Shown: one piece after another, positions 9,634-17,843 of the stretch
Numbering within the stretch: position 1 is the first letter of the stretch
Layout of the letters: every line of letters begins with the position of its first letter
Assembly: GCF_902460845.1 (NCBI RefSeq)
Contig: NZ_CABPVS010000005.1
Coordinates: 200,764-264,763, forward strand
Length of the DNA stretch: 64,000 nt
Direction: 5' to 3'
Source: Campylobacter concisus
GTDB taxonomy: Bacteria > Campylobacterota > Campylobacteria > Campylobacterales > Campylobacteraceae
Position numbers and translations under genes: made by a program
Notes under the pieces: model-generated
Database searches by the model: none
Seen by the model: the letters and a program-made list of their open reading frames with translations, nothing else
What the model was told of the DNA's origin: nothing

Positions 9634-10107
9634 CTACTTTTGTCCGTTAAAATTTTCAACCGCTTGGTTCCACATTAGCTTATATTTTCGTTTTAGAAAT
9701 TCAACTTCATCTTGTGAAATTTTAAGCTGTTTTGTAAGCGTCTCGACCGTTTTTCTATCTTCGTCATAGAGCTCTTGCATCGAAATAAGCGCCTCTTTTA
9801 AAAATTTATTCTCATTTCTTAGGGTTTCAAGCGTCTCATCCTTTGCGTCAAGTACCTTTTCGTGTAAATTTAATATCGTTCCAATCGTCTTTTCAACAAA
9901 GCTGATACCATCTTGGCTTTGCGGCTGCAAGGATAAATTTTGCGAAACACTAGGCACCACGCTCATCGTTCCTTCGCTCGCTTCTATCAAAATTTCTCCA
10001 TTTTCCTCTTTGGTTTTCAAAACGCCACGATTTATCATATCTTCGATAACTTCACGCTCCAAATGCACAAGTTTGCAAAATTCATCAACACCAAGATAGG
10101 TCTGCAC
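9634..10107 (-). CDS. DUF3972-type protein with N-terminal helix-turn-helix and coiled coil
   Basis: 157 residues. Residues 1-45 look like a MerR/excisionase-type winged helix (YLGVDEFCKLVHLEREVIED, then GVLKTKEENGEI). Residues 80-145 are a charged coiled coil. A GTG start at 10107 is chosen because AAGGAG lies five bases upstream. Proteins of this shape occur beside purE in Campylobacter. Function unknown; a DNA-linked structural or regulatory role is only a guess. Confidence 0.7.
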   Translation of the reverse strand: MQTYLGVDEFCKLVHLEREVIEDMINRGVLKTKEENGEILIEASEGTMSVVPSVSQNLSLQPQSQDGISFVEKTIGTILNLHEKVLDAKDETLETLRNENKFLKEALISMQELYDEDRKTVETLTKQLKISQDEVEFLKRKYKLMWNQAVENFNGQK

Positions 10108-10119
10108 CGCTTCTCCTTT

Positions 10120-10614
10120 TTACAGTATCACTTCAACCTTTGAAGAATCTTCCTCTAAAGCCTTTATCTTCGCCTCTCTGTCAGCTTTTAGAGCACTTGC
10201 CAGACTATCATCTTCAAGGGCTAAAATTTGCACCGCCAAATAGGCTGCATTTATGGCACCGGCCTTGCCAATAGCTAGAGTTGCCACTGGCATGCCACTT
10301 GGCATTTGCACTGTTGAGTAAAGTGCGTCAACACCGCTTAGAGCCGAACCTGCCATTGGTATGCCAATCACTGGTTTTGTAGTATTTGCAGCGATCGCTC
10401 CAGCTAGGTGAGCCGCCATACCAGCAGCTGCGATGAAGACTTTTGCGCCTTTTTTTTCTGCATTTGCGACGTATTCGCTAGTTCTTTTTGGACTTCTGTG
10501 AGCTGAGCTGATTATCAGTTCATATTTTACGCCAAATTTCTCTAGAGTCTTTGCCGTTTCGCTAACGATCTCATAGTCACTTTTACTTCCCATTATAATA
10601 GAAACAAATTTCAT
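10120..10614 (-). CDS. purE: N5-carboxyaminoimidazole ribonucleotide mutase
   Basis: Class I PurE converts N5-CAIR to CAIR in purine synthesis. The 164 residues show SIIMGSKSDYEI, the active-site ISSAHRSPKRT, IAAAGMAAHLAGAIAANTTK and the substrate loop MPSGMPVATLAIGKAGAINA. The start overlaps the stop of the U32 gene in an ATGA, so they are co-translated. Confidence 0.96.
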   Translation of the reverse strand: MKFVSIIMGSKSDYEIVSETAKTLEKFGVKYELIISSAHRSPKRTSEYVANAEKKGAKVFIAAAGMAAHLAGAIAANTTKPVIGIPMAGSALSGVDALYSTVQMPSGMPVATLAIGKAGAINAAYLAVQILALEDDSLASALKADREAKIKALEEDSSKVEVIL

Positions 10615-11870
10615 ATTTTCTCCCTCAAAAAACTAAATTTTGGCAGCTTGACACCAAGACTTATCTCATTTTCATTGCCGCTATGAATTTCACTCATAAT
10701 CTTGCCTTTTTTGGTGATAAGCTGTTTAAATTTGATAAATTTCTTGCCCTCTTGTGAATAAACCTTTGAGATTTCATTTTCACTATCATCTATGTGTGAG
10801 CCGATAGGCGCCACGATCTCGTAGCTATTGCCTGGAAAAATTTTATATTTGCACTTAAAAAACTCGCCATCTTCACTTATTGCATTTACCTGATGCGTGC
10901 CCTCTTCTAGGCTGCTAACGTGATTTTGCGTATCGGTTCGCTCATAAGGTCTATGCACCAAGTAGCCATCCGTAAAGCCGCGATTTTTCAGCGTATTTAT
11001 CTCATTTTCATAAATTTGTGCGTTAAATTTATCATTTAACGCATCATCTATCGCCATTTTATAGGCTCTAGCCGTGCAAGCTGCGTAGTATTCGCTTTTT
11101 GTGCGGCCCTCTATCTTGAAGCTATCAATGACGCCGCTATCAACGATCTCTTTAATGTGTGAGATGAGGCAAAGATCCTTTGAGTTCATAATATGAGTGC
11201 CGTTTTCATCCTCTTCTAAGCGGAAAAGCACGCCGCTCTCTTCGTTTTTGGCATAGAGTTCATATTTAAACCTGCAGTCGTTGGCACAGCTACCGCGATT
11301 TGACATGCGTCCGCTTTGCACTGAGCTTACTAAGCACCTACCAGAGTAAGCAAAGCACATCGAGCCATGTACAAAAATTTCAATATCAAGAGTTGGAATT
11401 TCTTCTTTTATCTTTATGACATCTTTTAAGTTCATCTCGCGTGCTACGACGATACGTTTTGCGCCCATATCGTGATAAATTTTTGCATCAAGCACATTCA
11501 TAACGTTTGCCTGAGTTGAGAGATGTATCTCGATATCAGGAGCAATGGCTTTTGCTAAACTCATAACGCCTGGAGTTGCGATGATAAAGGCATCTGGCTT
11601 CATCGCCGAGATGGTTTGCAAGTGCCTTTTTAGTGGCTCGATCTGAGAGTTAAAAGGGAAGGCATTTATGGTAGCATAAAATTTCTTTCCCTTTGCATGT
11701 GTGTAGTCTATCGCCTCTTTGAATGTTTCAAGGTTAAACTCCCTTGCTGATCTAGTCCTTAGTGAAAAGCTAGCCACCGAGCCATAAACAGCGTCAGCTC
11801 CATACTCAAGGGCGATTTTAAGTTTTGTTAAATTTCCAGCTGGAGATAAAAGCTCAGGCCTTTTTAGCAC
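10611..11870 (-). CDS. Peptidase U32-family protein, likely tRNA hydroxylation protein (TrhP-like)
   Basis: 419 residues opening LKRPELLSPAGNLTKLK, with the U32 signature EIFVHGSMCFAYSGRCLVSS and the following cysteines in GSCANDCRFKY; these four cysteines probably hold an Fe-S cluster. Characterised relatives (E. coli TrhP/YegQ, RlhA) carry out prephenate-dependent 5-hydroxylation of tRNA or rRNA rather than proteolysis. Start is GTG at 11870, touching the cheZ stop. Which RNA is modified cannot be read from the sequence. Confidence 0.82.
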   Translation of the reverse strand: MLKRPELLSPAGNLTKLKIALEYGADAVYGSVASFSLRTRSAREFNLETFKEAIDYTHAKGKKFYATINAFPFNSQIEPLKRHLQTISAMKPDAFIIATPGVMSLAKAIAPDIEIHLSTQANVMNVLDAKIYHDMGAKRIVVAREMNLKDVIKIKEEIPTLDIEIFVHGSMCFAYSGRCLVSSVQSGRMSNRGSCANDCRFKYELYAKNEESGVLFRLEEDENGTHIMNSKDLCLISHIKEIVDSGVIDSFKIEGRTKSEYYAACTARAYKMAIDDALNDKFNAQIYENEINTLKNRGFTDGYLVHRPYERTDTQNHVSSLEEGTHQVNAISEDGEFFKCKYKIFPGNSYEIVAPIGSHIDDSENEISKVYSQEGKKFIKFKQLITKKGKIMSEIHSGNENEISLGVKLPKFSFLREKI

Positions 11871-12628
11871 TATTTTTTACCCAAACTTTCTATCAAGGCT
11901 TCGATATCGTCGTTGCTGACAAGATTTTCAGTCGTTGTATCACCAGCGATGTGAACAGCGGAGCTAACACGCTTATCATCGTCAATTTTACCTTCAAACA
12001 AGGTATTCATATATTTGCTTAGTGCCCTCATAACATTGATAACACGCTCGATCTTTTGTCTATGAATGTCTTGATACTGCATCATATCCATAGCCATCAT
12101 GATCTCATCTTGTCCCATTTGTAAATTTCCGATGATATTATCGATCGTACCAAGAAGTGAGTTATTTTTCTCCAAAGCTTCGCTAAATGCGGCGATATTT
12201 GGAAATTTCTCACTTAGCGTCGTAAATAGCTCAATATTTGAGTTTATTGTGTCTTTTAGGCTATTTGAGTCGCTCTCAGCGTCCATAAAAAAGTTATTTA
12301 TCGTCTCAAGCTTGTCAAACATCTGAGTAGCTTTTTCTTCGCTATCTCTTGTTACATCGTCAAGCTGATGAACCATTTTGTGATCTTCCGTTGGTGGTGG
12401 TGGTGGCCAAACGCCATCTGCACTCACTCTATAATTTTCTGCATTCTTTGAATTACTTTCTGATTTTGACTGTGGCTCATCTTTAGTATCGATTGCTTCT
12501 GCAACTTCTGTTACCTCGTCCGTATCCTCTTTGACGTCCGCAACCTCTTGGCCAGTATCTTCTTTAGTCTCATCCAACTCATCATCTAGCCCACCTGCCA
12601 TAAGTGCGTCAAGTTCCTCTTGGGTCAT
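11870..12628 (-). CDS. cheZ: CheY-phosphate phosphatase CheZ (remote epsilonproteobacterial type)
   Basis: CheZ dephosphorylates CheY-P and resets the flagellar motor. The catalytic pair typical of CheZ, Asp-x3-Gln, is seen as D187 and Q191 in QYQDIHRQKIERV. The C-terminal peptide at 239-250 (NDDIEALIESLG) matches the CheY-binding tail. The N-terminus MTQEELDALMAGG resembles the CheY-binding peptide of FliM. An acidic, proline-containing linker (15-90) precedes the helical core (100-215). 252 residues. Confidence 0.9.
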   Translation of the reverse strand: MTQEELDALMAGGLDDELDETKEDTGQEVADVKEDTDEVTEVAEAIDTKDEPQSKSESNSKNAENYRVSADGVWPPPPPTEDHKMVHQLDDVTRDSEEKATQMFDKLETINNFFMDAESDSNSLKDTINSNIELFTTLSEKFPNIAAFSEALEKNNSLLGTIDNIIGNLQMGQDEIMMAMDMMQYQDIHRQKIERVINVMRALSKYMNTLFEGKIDDDKRVSSAVHIAGDTTTENLVSNDDIEALIESLGKK

Positions 12629-12763
12629 AAAAGCTCCTAATAAAATTTGGCTTGATTATATAGGATTTAAATAAAAAGTAAGTTTAAAGGCAATGCTTTT
12701 ATCTTTAAATTTATAAATTTTTAGATAGCATTTTTAAAAATAAACGACCTTAAAAGGCTAAAA

Positions 12764-13543
12764 ATGACCGTCGATCTTCACAACCACACGCCACTTTGCA
12801 AGCACGCAGTTGGAGAGCCAAGAGAGTATGTACAAAACGCAATAAAAGCTGGCACAAAATACTTTGGTTTTAGCGATCACGCACCAATGAACTACGATGA
12901 AGCTTACAGAATGAGCTTTGATGAAATGCAAGGCTATGAAGACGAAATTTTACATTTAAGAGATGAATTTAGCGGTGAGATAGAAATTTTGCTTGGCTAT
13001 GAGATGGATTTTTTAGATAGATTTATGGATGAGCGAGTTTTTGCTAGAAAGGTTGATTATCTGATAGGCTCTGTGCATTTTTTTAATGGCTGGGCATTTG
13101 ACAATCCAGAATTTATCGGTGGCTACGAGGGCAAAGACTTGGATCAGATTTGGCAAGAGTATTTTGATCACGTAGAAAGATCAGCCAAGCTTGGCAAATT
13201 TGACATTATGGGACATATCGATCTTTTAAAACTTTTTAAATTTTTGCCAAAAAAGGATGTTAGGATTTTGGCTAAAAATGCAGTAAATGCGATAAAAGAA
13301 GCAAATTTAGTTGTTGAGATAAATGCCGCTGGCTTTAGAAAACCTATCGGCGAGCAATATCCAAGCCTGAATTTACTTGAACTAATAGCCGAAAAAGATA
13401 TAACCATCACCTTTGGCTCAGATGCTCACGCAAAAGAAGATATCGGTAAAAATGGTGAAATTTGCGAGCAAATAGCTAGAGATTTAGGTTATTCAAAATG
13501 TGCTATTTTTAAAAATAGAGATAGAGAATTAGTAAAATTTTAG
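12764..13543 (+). CDS. PHP-domain histidinol-phosphatase-like protein
   Basis: 259 residues with the PHP metal-binding motifs: DLHNHTPLCKHAVGEP at the start (HxH), FGFSDHAPMN, LLGYEMDFLD, SVHFFNGWAFD, and ITFGSDAHAKEDIG. The HTPLCKHA motif is characteristic of HisJ-type L-histidinol-phosphate phosphatases of histidine synthesis. No other his gene is nearby, so another phosphoester could be the substrate. AAAAGG lies seven bases before the ATG. First plus-strand gene, divergent from cheZ. Confidence 0.82.
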   Translation: MTVDLHNHTPLCKHAVGEPREYVQNAIKAGTKYFGFSDHAPMNYDEAYRMSFDEMQGYEDEILHLRDEFSGEIEILLGYEMDFLDRFMDERVFARKVDYLIGSVHFFNGWAFDNPEFIGGYEGKDLDQIWQEYFDHVERSAKLGKFDIMGHIDLLKLFKFLPKKDVRILAKNAVNAIKEANLVVEINAAGFRKPIGEQYPSLNLLELIAEKDITITFGSDAHAKEDIGKNGEICEQIARDLGYSKCAIFKNRDRELVKF

Positions 13544-13593
13544 ATTGGGTTCAAATAAAATATAAATTTAATCTTAAATATTAGGTTTTATGA

Positions 13594-13599
13594 TAGAAT
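13594..13599 (+). promoter_or_regulatory. Candidate -10 element for glnA
   Basis: TAGAAT lies 33 bases before the GTG start of glnA, preceded by T-rich stretches in place of a -35 box, which is the usual look of Campylobacter sigma-70 promoters. Not tested. Confidence 0.5.
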
Positions 13600-13631
13600 A
13601 CGAAAAATTTAAAAATTAAAAGGAGAAAAAA

Positions 13632-15062
13632 GTGGGAAAATTCGTCCAAAATATAGATCATTTTTTTAATTTTTGTAAAGAAAATGAAGTCAAATTTGTA
13701 GATTTTAGATTTACTGATTTAGGTGGTGCTTGGCATAGCATCAGCTACAACATAAAAGCTGTTACAAAAGAAAATTTCATAAATGGTATCCCAATGGATG
13801 CTAGCTCTATGCATGGATGGCAACCAATCGATAAGAGCGATATGATAATGAAGCCAGAAGCTACAACTGCATTTTTAGACCCATTTACTTCTGATATTAC
13901 AGTTGTTGTTTTTTGCGATATTTACGACATTTACAAGGGTCAAATTTATGAAAAATGCCCTCGCTCAATTGCCAAAAGAGCAATGCAGTACGTAAAAGAT
14001 AGTGGTCTTGGCGATGAGGCATACTTTGGCCCTGAGAATGAATTTTTTGTCTTTGATAACGTCAAAATCATTGATAGCCCAAACTGCGCGATGTATCAAG
14101 TAGATAGCGAAGAAGGCGAGTGGAACGATGCTACTGACTTCAAAGATAGCTACAACACAGGTCATCGCCCACGCAGAAAAGGCGGCTACTTGATGACTCA
14201 GCCAATCGACAGCATGGTAGATCTAAGAGCTGAAATGATGCAAGTTCTAGAGCAAGTTGGCCTTGAAGTCTTTTTAGGACACCACGAAGTCGCTCAAGGA
14301 CAAGGTGAGATCGGCGTGAAATTTGGTAACTTAGTCGAAGCCGCCGATAATGTTCAAATTTATAAATATGTCGTTCGCATGGTGGCTCACCTAAATGGCA
14401 AGACAGTTACATTTATGCCAAAACCACTCTACGGCGACAACGGCAGCGGCATGCACGTGCATCAATCAGTCTGGAAAGATGGCAAAAATTTATTCTACAA
14501 AGAGGGCAACTACGCAAATTTAAGTGACTTTGCTAGACACTACATCGGAGGCGTTTTAAAACACGCAAGAAGCGTTGCAGCTTTCACAAACCCGAGCACA
14601 AACAGCTACAAACGCCTAATTCCGGGCTTTGAAGCGCCATCTATCCTCACCTACTCTAGTCAAAACCGCTCAGCTAGCATCCGCATACCTTACGGCGCTG
14701 GCGAGAAGTCAGTTAGGGCTGAGATGAGATTTCCAGATAGCACAGCAAACCCTTATCTAGCCTTCTCAGCGATGCTAATGGCAGGCCTTGACGGCGTAAA
14801 ACACAAATACGAGCCGGTTGGTCCGATGGATGAGAATTTATTTAAACTCCATCTTGATGAGATCAGAGAGCGTGGCATCGAGCAGCTTCCACACACACTT
14901 CGTGGTAGCCTTGAAGCGCTGATTCGCGATAATGAATACTTAAAGCCAATAATGACCGATCTTTTCATAGACACCTATCAACACTTCAAATTTGAAACTC
15001 AAGTTTGGCCTTACGAAGCGCGCCCAACCGCTTATGAGTTTAAAACTTGCTTCTCTTGCTAA
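13632..15062 (+). CDS. glnA: Glutamine synthetase type I
   Basis: GlnA makes glutamine from glutamate, ammonia and ATP. The 476 residues carry the beta-grasp start ([16 protein letters not shown]), the latch [19 protein letters not shown], the ATP loop [19 protein letters not shown] and the [11 protein letters not shown] region. The tyrosine adenylylated in E. coli (in NLYDLP) is replaced by phenylalanine at about residue 404 (ENLFKL), so covalent regulation by GlnE is not expected; the same was reported for H. pylori GlnA. Start is GTG with AGGAGAAAAA just upstream. Confidence 0.97.
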   Translation: MGKFVQNIDHFFNFCKENEVKFVDFRFTDLGGAWHSISYNIKAVTKENFINGIPMDASSMHGWQPIDKSDMIMKPEATTAFLDPFTSDITVVVFCDIYDIYKGQIYEKCPRSIAKRAMQYVKDSGLGDEAYFGPENEFFVFDNVKIIDSPNCAMYQVDSEEGEWNDATDFKDSYNTGHRPRRKGGYLMTQPIDSMVDLRAEMMQVLEQVGLEVFLGHHEVAQGQGEIGVKFGNLVEAADNVQIYKYVVRMVAHLNGKTVTFMPKPLYGDNGSGMHVHQSVWKDGKNLFYKEGNYANLSDFARHYIGGVLKHARSVAAFTNPSTNSYKRLIPGFEAPSILTYSSQNRSASIRIPYGAGEKSVRAEMRFPDSTANPYLAFSAMLMAGLDGVKHKYEPVGPMDENLFKLHLDEIRERGIEQLPHTLRGSLEALIRDNEYLKPIMTDLFIDTYQHFKFETQVWPYEARPTAYEFKTCFSC

Positions 15063-15069
15063 AACGCAA

Positions 15070-15103
15070 TCTCCAAGCTCATTTTGGGCTTGGAGACTTT
15101 TTT
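15070..15103 (+). terminator. Rho-independent terminator of glnA
   Basis: A perfect 9-bp stem (TCTCCAAGC at 15070-15078 with GCTTGGAGA at 15088-15096), 9-base loop, then CTTTTTT. It begins eight bases after the glnA stop. Confidence 0.9.
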
Positions 15104-15224
15104 AATCAAATTTAAAACATAAAATCTCCGTCGTACATATCAATGCATCTTACATTAATAATATGTAAATTTTTAATACATATAAAAATACAAAATATTT
15201 AGCGTAAAATTTTATGTATCTTAT

Positions 15225-15830
15225 CTATACTTTAGTAAAAAGTAAACTAAAAGCGATTAGAAGCATAATAATCCCAACAAAAATTTCTAAAATTTTCCAT
15301 GAAAATTCTTTTGCAAAAACTGGAGCGAGAACTCTTGCTCCATATCCTAAAGAAAAGAAGAAAAATAGCGATGCAAGACTAGCACCGATGCCAAAAATTA
15401 TATTTTCATCTCCAAATTTTGTTGAAATAGATCCTATTAAAAGCATCGTATCAAGATAGACGTGAGGATTTAGCCAAGTAAAAGCAAGCGTCAAAAGCAC
15501 TATTTTGCTAAATTTTGACTCGTGTTGCGCACTAGGAAGAAGGCTTTTGGGATTTTTAAATGCACCATACAAACTCTTTAGACTATAGACAAATAAAAAG
15601 ATAAAACCACCATATATGGCAACCTGTTTAAAAAACTCAAATTTTTGTAGCACTTTTGCAAAACCAAAAACTCCAGCAAATATAAGCAAGGCATCACCAA
15701 GTGCGCATATTAAGCAAACTGCAAAAACATGTTCCTTTTTTATACCCTGCTTCAAAACAAATGCATTTTGCGCGCCGATAGCCAATATTAAAGATAAACT
15801 TGTAAAAAATCCACTCCAAAATGCAGACAT
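15225..15830 (-). CDS. LysE/ArgO-family amino-acid exporter
   Basis: About 201 residues, six hydrophobic helices, with the LysE-family N-terminal signature LSLILAIGAQNAFVLKQGIK and the mid-protein LAFTWLNPHVYLD. Members export basic amino acids (lysine, arginine) across the inner membrane. The ATG at 15830 is preferred over the one at 15836 because AAGG sits six bases before it. No LysG/ArgP-type regulator is adjacent. Substrate inferred. Confidence 0.86.
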   Translation of the reverse strand: MSAFWSGFFTSLSLILAIGAQNAFVLKQGIKKEHVFAVCLICALGDALLIFAGVFGFAKVLQKFEFFKQVAIYGGFIFLFVYSLKSLYGAFKNPKSLLPSAQHESKFSKIVLLTLAFTWLNPHVYLDTMLLIGSISTKFGDENIIFGIGASLASLFFFFSLGYGARVLAPVFAKEFSWKILEIFVGIIMLLIAFSLLFTKV

Positions 15831-15978
15831 TTTCATCCTTTTTAAATTACCAATTATCTAAAATTTAACTAAAAGCAATCTAAAAGATCGAAAATTTTAA
15901 CTATATGAAAAGGATAAATAATCATAAATTTATGCCTTTTTTTATAAAATCCTTGAACTTTATAAAAAGGATACCGCA

Positions 15979-17616
15979 TTGCAAGCACTAGCTTTAAAAT
16001 ATCGCCCTAAAAATTTTGATGAACTCATCGGTCAAGAAGCAGTTAGCAAAAGCCTAATACATGCACTTGACGAGGGTCGCATAAGCCACGCATATCTATT
16101 TTCTGGGCTTAGAGGTAGTGGTAAAACTTCAAGTGCTAGGATATTTTCAAAAGCTCTAGTATGCGAAAAAGGACCTACTTCAAAGCCATGTGAAGTATGC
16201 CCACAATGCATAATGGCAAATGAGTCACGTCACATGGATATCATCGAGATGGACGCAGCTAGCCACAGAAAGATAGATGATATAAGAGAGCTAATAGAGC
16301 AAACAAAATATGCTCCGGCAATGGCAAGATATAAAATTTTTATAATTGACGAAGTACATATGCTAACTAAAGAGGCTTTCAATGCCCTTTTAAAAACGCT
16401 TGAGGAGCCACCAAGTTATGTAAAATTTATCCTAGCAACGACTGATCCATTAAAGCTTCCAACTACCGTGCTTTCAAGGACGCAGCATTTTAGATTTAAG
16501 CAAATAAGCAGATACAGCATCATTAAACATCTTGAGTTTATTTTAAGCAAAGAAGGCATTAGCTATGAAAAAGAGGCGCTTGAAATTTTAGCAAGAAGTG
16601 GCGGAGGATCGCTAAGAGATACTTTGACACTTCTTGATCAAGCTATCATTTACGGGGCAAATAATGTCACGGCAAATGGCGTAGCATCGATGTTAGGGCT
16701 TCTTGATCCAGAAAAGATCGAAGAGATAATAACTCATGTTTTAAATCACGATAAAAATGCTATCAGAGTGCTTGTAAGCGAGCTTGAAAGCCACGATCCA
16801 GAGATGATAATAGATGAAATTTTGGCAAATTTAAAGCAAAAATTTATAGAAAACGACTCAAAAATTTCTTTACTTGTTTATGAAAGATTTTTTAGAATTT
16901 TGGCACAAGCTAAAGGTATGCTAAATGTAAGTAGCGACAATGGCTTTGTGCTAATGCTAATGCTTTTTATGATGATAGAAGCACTAAATTTACAAGATAT
17001 CGATGATGCTATAAATGAAGCGATCTCAAAAAATAACGAGAATTTCACTCAAATCACAGAAGTCATCACTCAAAAAAGCCAAGCAGCTCCTGCTAAAATG
17101 CAAGGTCCATATGAACTCTTTTTAACAAAAATTTATGATAAAAATTACGATCTTGGCGAGTTTTTTAAAGAATTTGTAGAATTTAGCTTCTTTAATAACA
17201 ATGAGCTTGGACTGATAGTAAATGCAAAAGATGAAAATCTAGAGTATTTTAAGAAAAATTGGAAAATTTTAAACGAGATATTGCGTACGCTTTTTGGACA
17301 AAATGCGAAGATAGTAAATGCAAAGAGTGATGAACAAAAAGCACAAACTAAGATGCCTAAAGCCTCTTTAGAAAATAATGAAAAAAGCGAATTAGACGAG
17401 CTTGATGAGGAAATTTCAAGACTAAATGCAAATAACATTGAAACTAAAAATGAGCCAAAAACCGAGATAAAAAGCGAGCCGCAAAACGAGAAAAACAACT
17501 TTGCTTTGATGCTAAACAAAGAGCTAAAAACGCCAGAAGAGCTTCAAAGGCAAAGAGAACAAGGTGTGCTAAAAGAGGCTAATAGACTTTTTGGTGAGCC
17601 AACGATTGAGAGCTAA
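15979..17616 (+). CDS. dnaX: DNA polymerase III subunits gamma and tau
   Basis: DnaX is the clamp-loader ATPase and holoenzyme organiser. The 545 residues show MQALALKYRPKNFDELIGQE, Walker A GLRGSGKT at 43-50, a four-cysteine zinc module (CEKGPTSKPCEVCPQC), DEVHM and sensor SRTQHFRF. The C-terminal 150 residues are charged and variable, as in tau. Start is TTG at 15979 with AAAAGGA upstream. I saw no obvious slippery site for making gamma by frameshift. Confidence 0.95.
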   Translation: MQALALKYRPKNFDELIGQEAVSKSLIHALDEGRISHAYLFSGLRGSGKTSSARIFSKALVCEKGPTSKPCEVCPQCIMANESRHMDIIEMDAASHRKIDDIRELIEQTKYAPAMARYKIFIIDEVHMLTKEAFNALLKTLEEPPSYVKFILATTDPLKLPTTVLSRTQHFRFKQISRYSIIKHLEFILSKEGISYEKEALEILARSGGGSLRDTLTLLDQAIIYGANNVTANGVASMLGLLDPEKIEEIITHVLNHDKNAIRVLVSELESHDPEMIIDEILANLKQKFIENDSKISLLVYERFFRILAQAKGMLNVSSDNGFVLMLMLFMMIEALNLQDIDDAINEAISKNNENFTQITEVITQKSQAAPAKMQGPYELFLTKIYDKNYDLGEFFKEFVEFSFFNNNELGLIVNAKDENLEYFKKNWKILNEILRTLFGQNAKIVNAKSDEQKAQTKMPKASLENNEKSELDELDEEISRLNANNIETKNEPKTEIKSEPQNEKNNFALMLNKELKTPEELQRQREQGVLKEANRLFGEPTIES

Positions 17617-17843
17617 ATTTTATCTTTATTAGATTTTGCTCTTTTTTTTAGAGCTTCTTTTTTGCGAAGCTCTAGCTCATAAGCTTCATTTAGCGCATCT
17701 TCATCGTCCAAATTTGCTCCGTCTAAAAATTTTCGGTAGTCCTCAAATTGCTTATTTTTTATCCCCCAAAGTACGCCAAAAAGCAAAAATGCTCCCATCA
17801 AAACCGAGATAAAAACCAGCATCGCAAGTGTCGCGCTATCCAT
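17613..17843 (-). CDS. ccoS: cbb3-type cytochrome oxidase assembly protein CcoS
   Basis: 76 residues: one N-terminal membrane helix (LAMLVFISVLMGAFLLFGVLW), the CcoS-typical Asp/Glu patch GANLDDEDALNEA, then a charged tail. CcoS is needed to insert haem and copper into the cbb3 oxidase. Its start shares bases with the ccoI stop, and its 3' end meets dnaX tail to tail with a 4-base overlap. Confidence 0.9.
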   Translation of the reverse strand: MDSATLAMLVFISVLMGAFLLFGVLWGIKNKQFEDYRKFLDGANLDDEDALNEAYELELRKKEALKKRAKSNKDKI

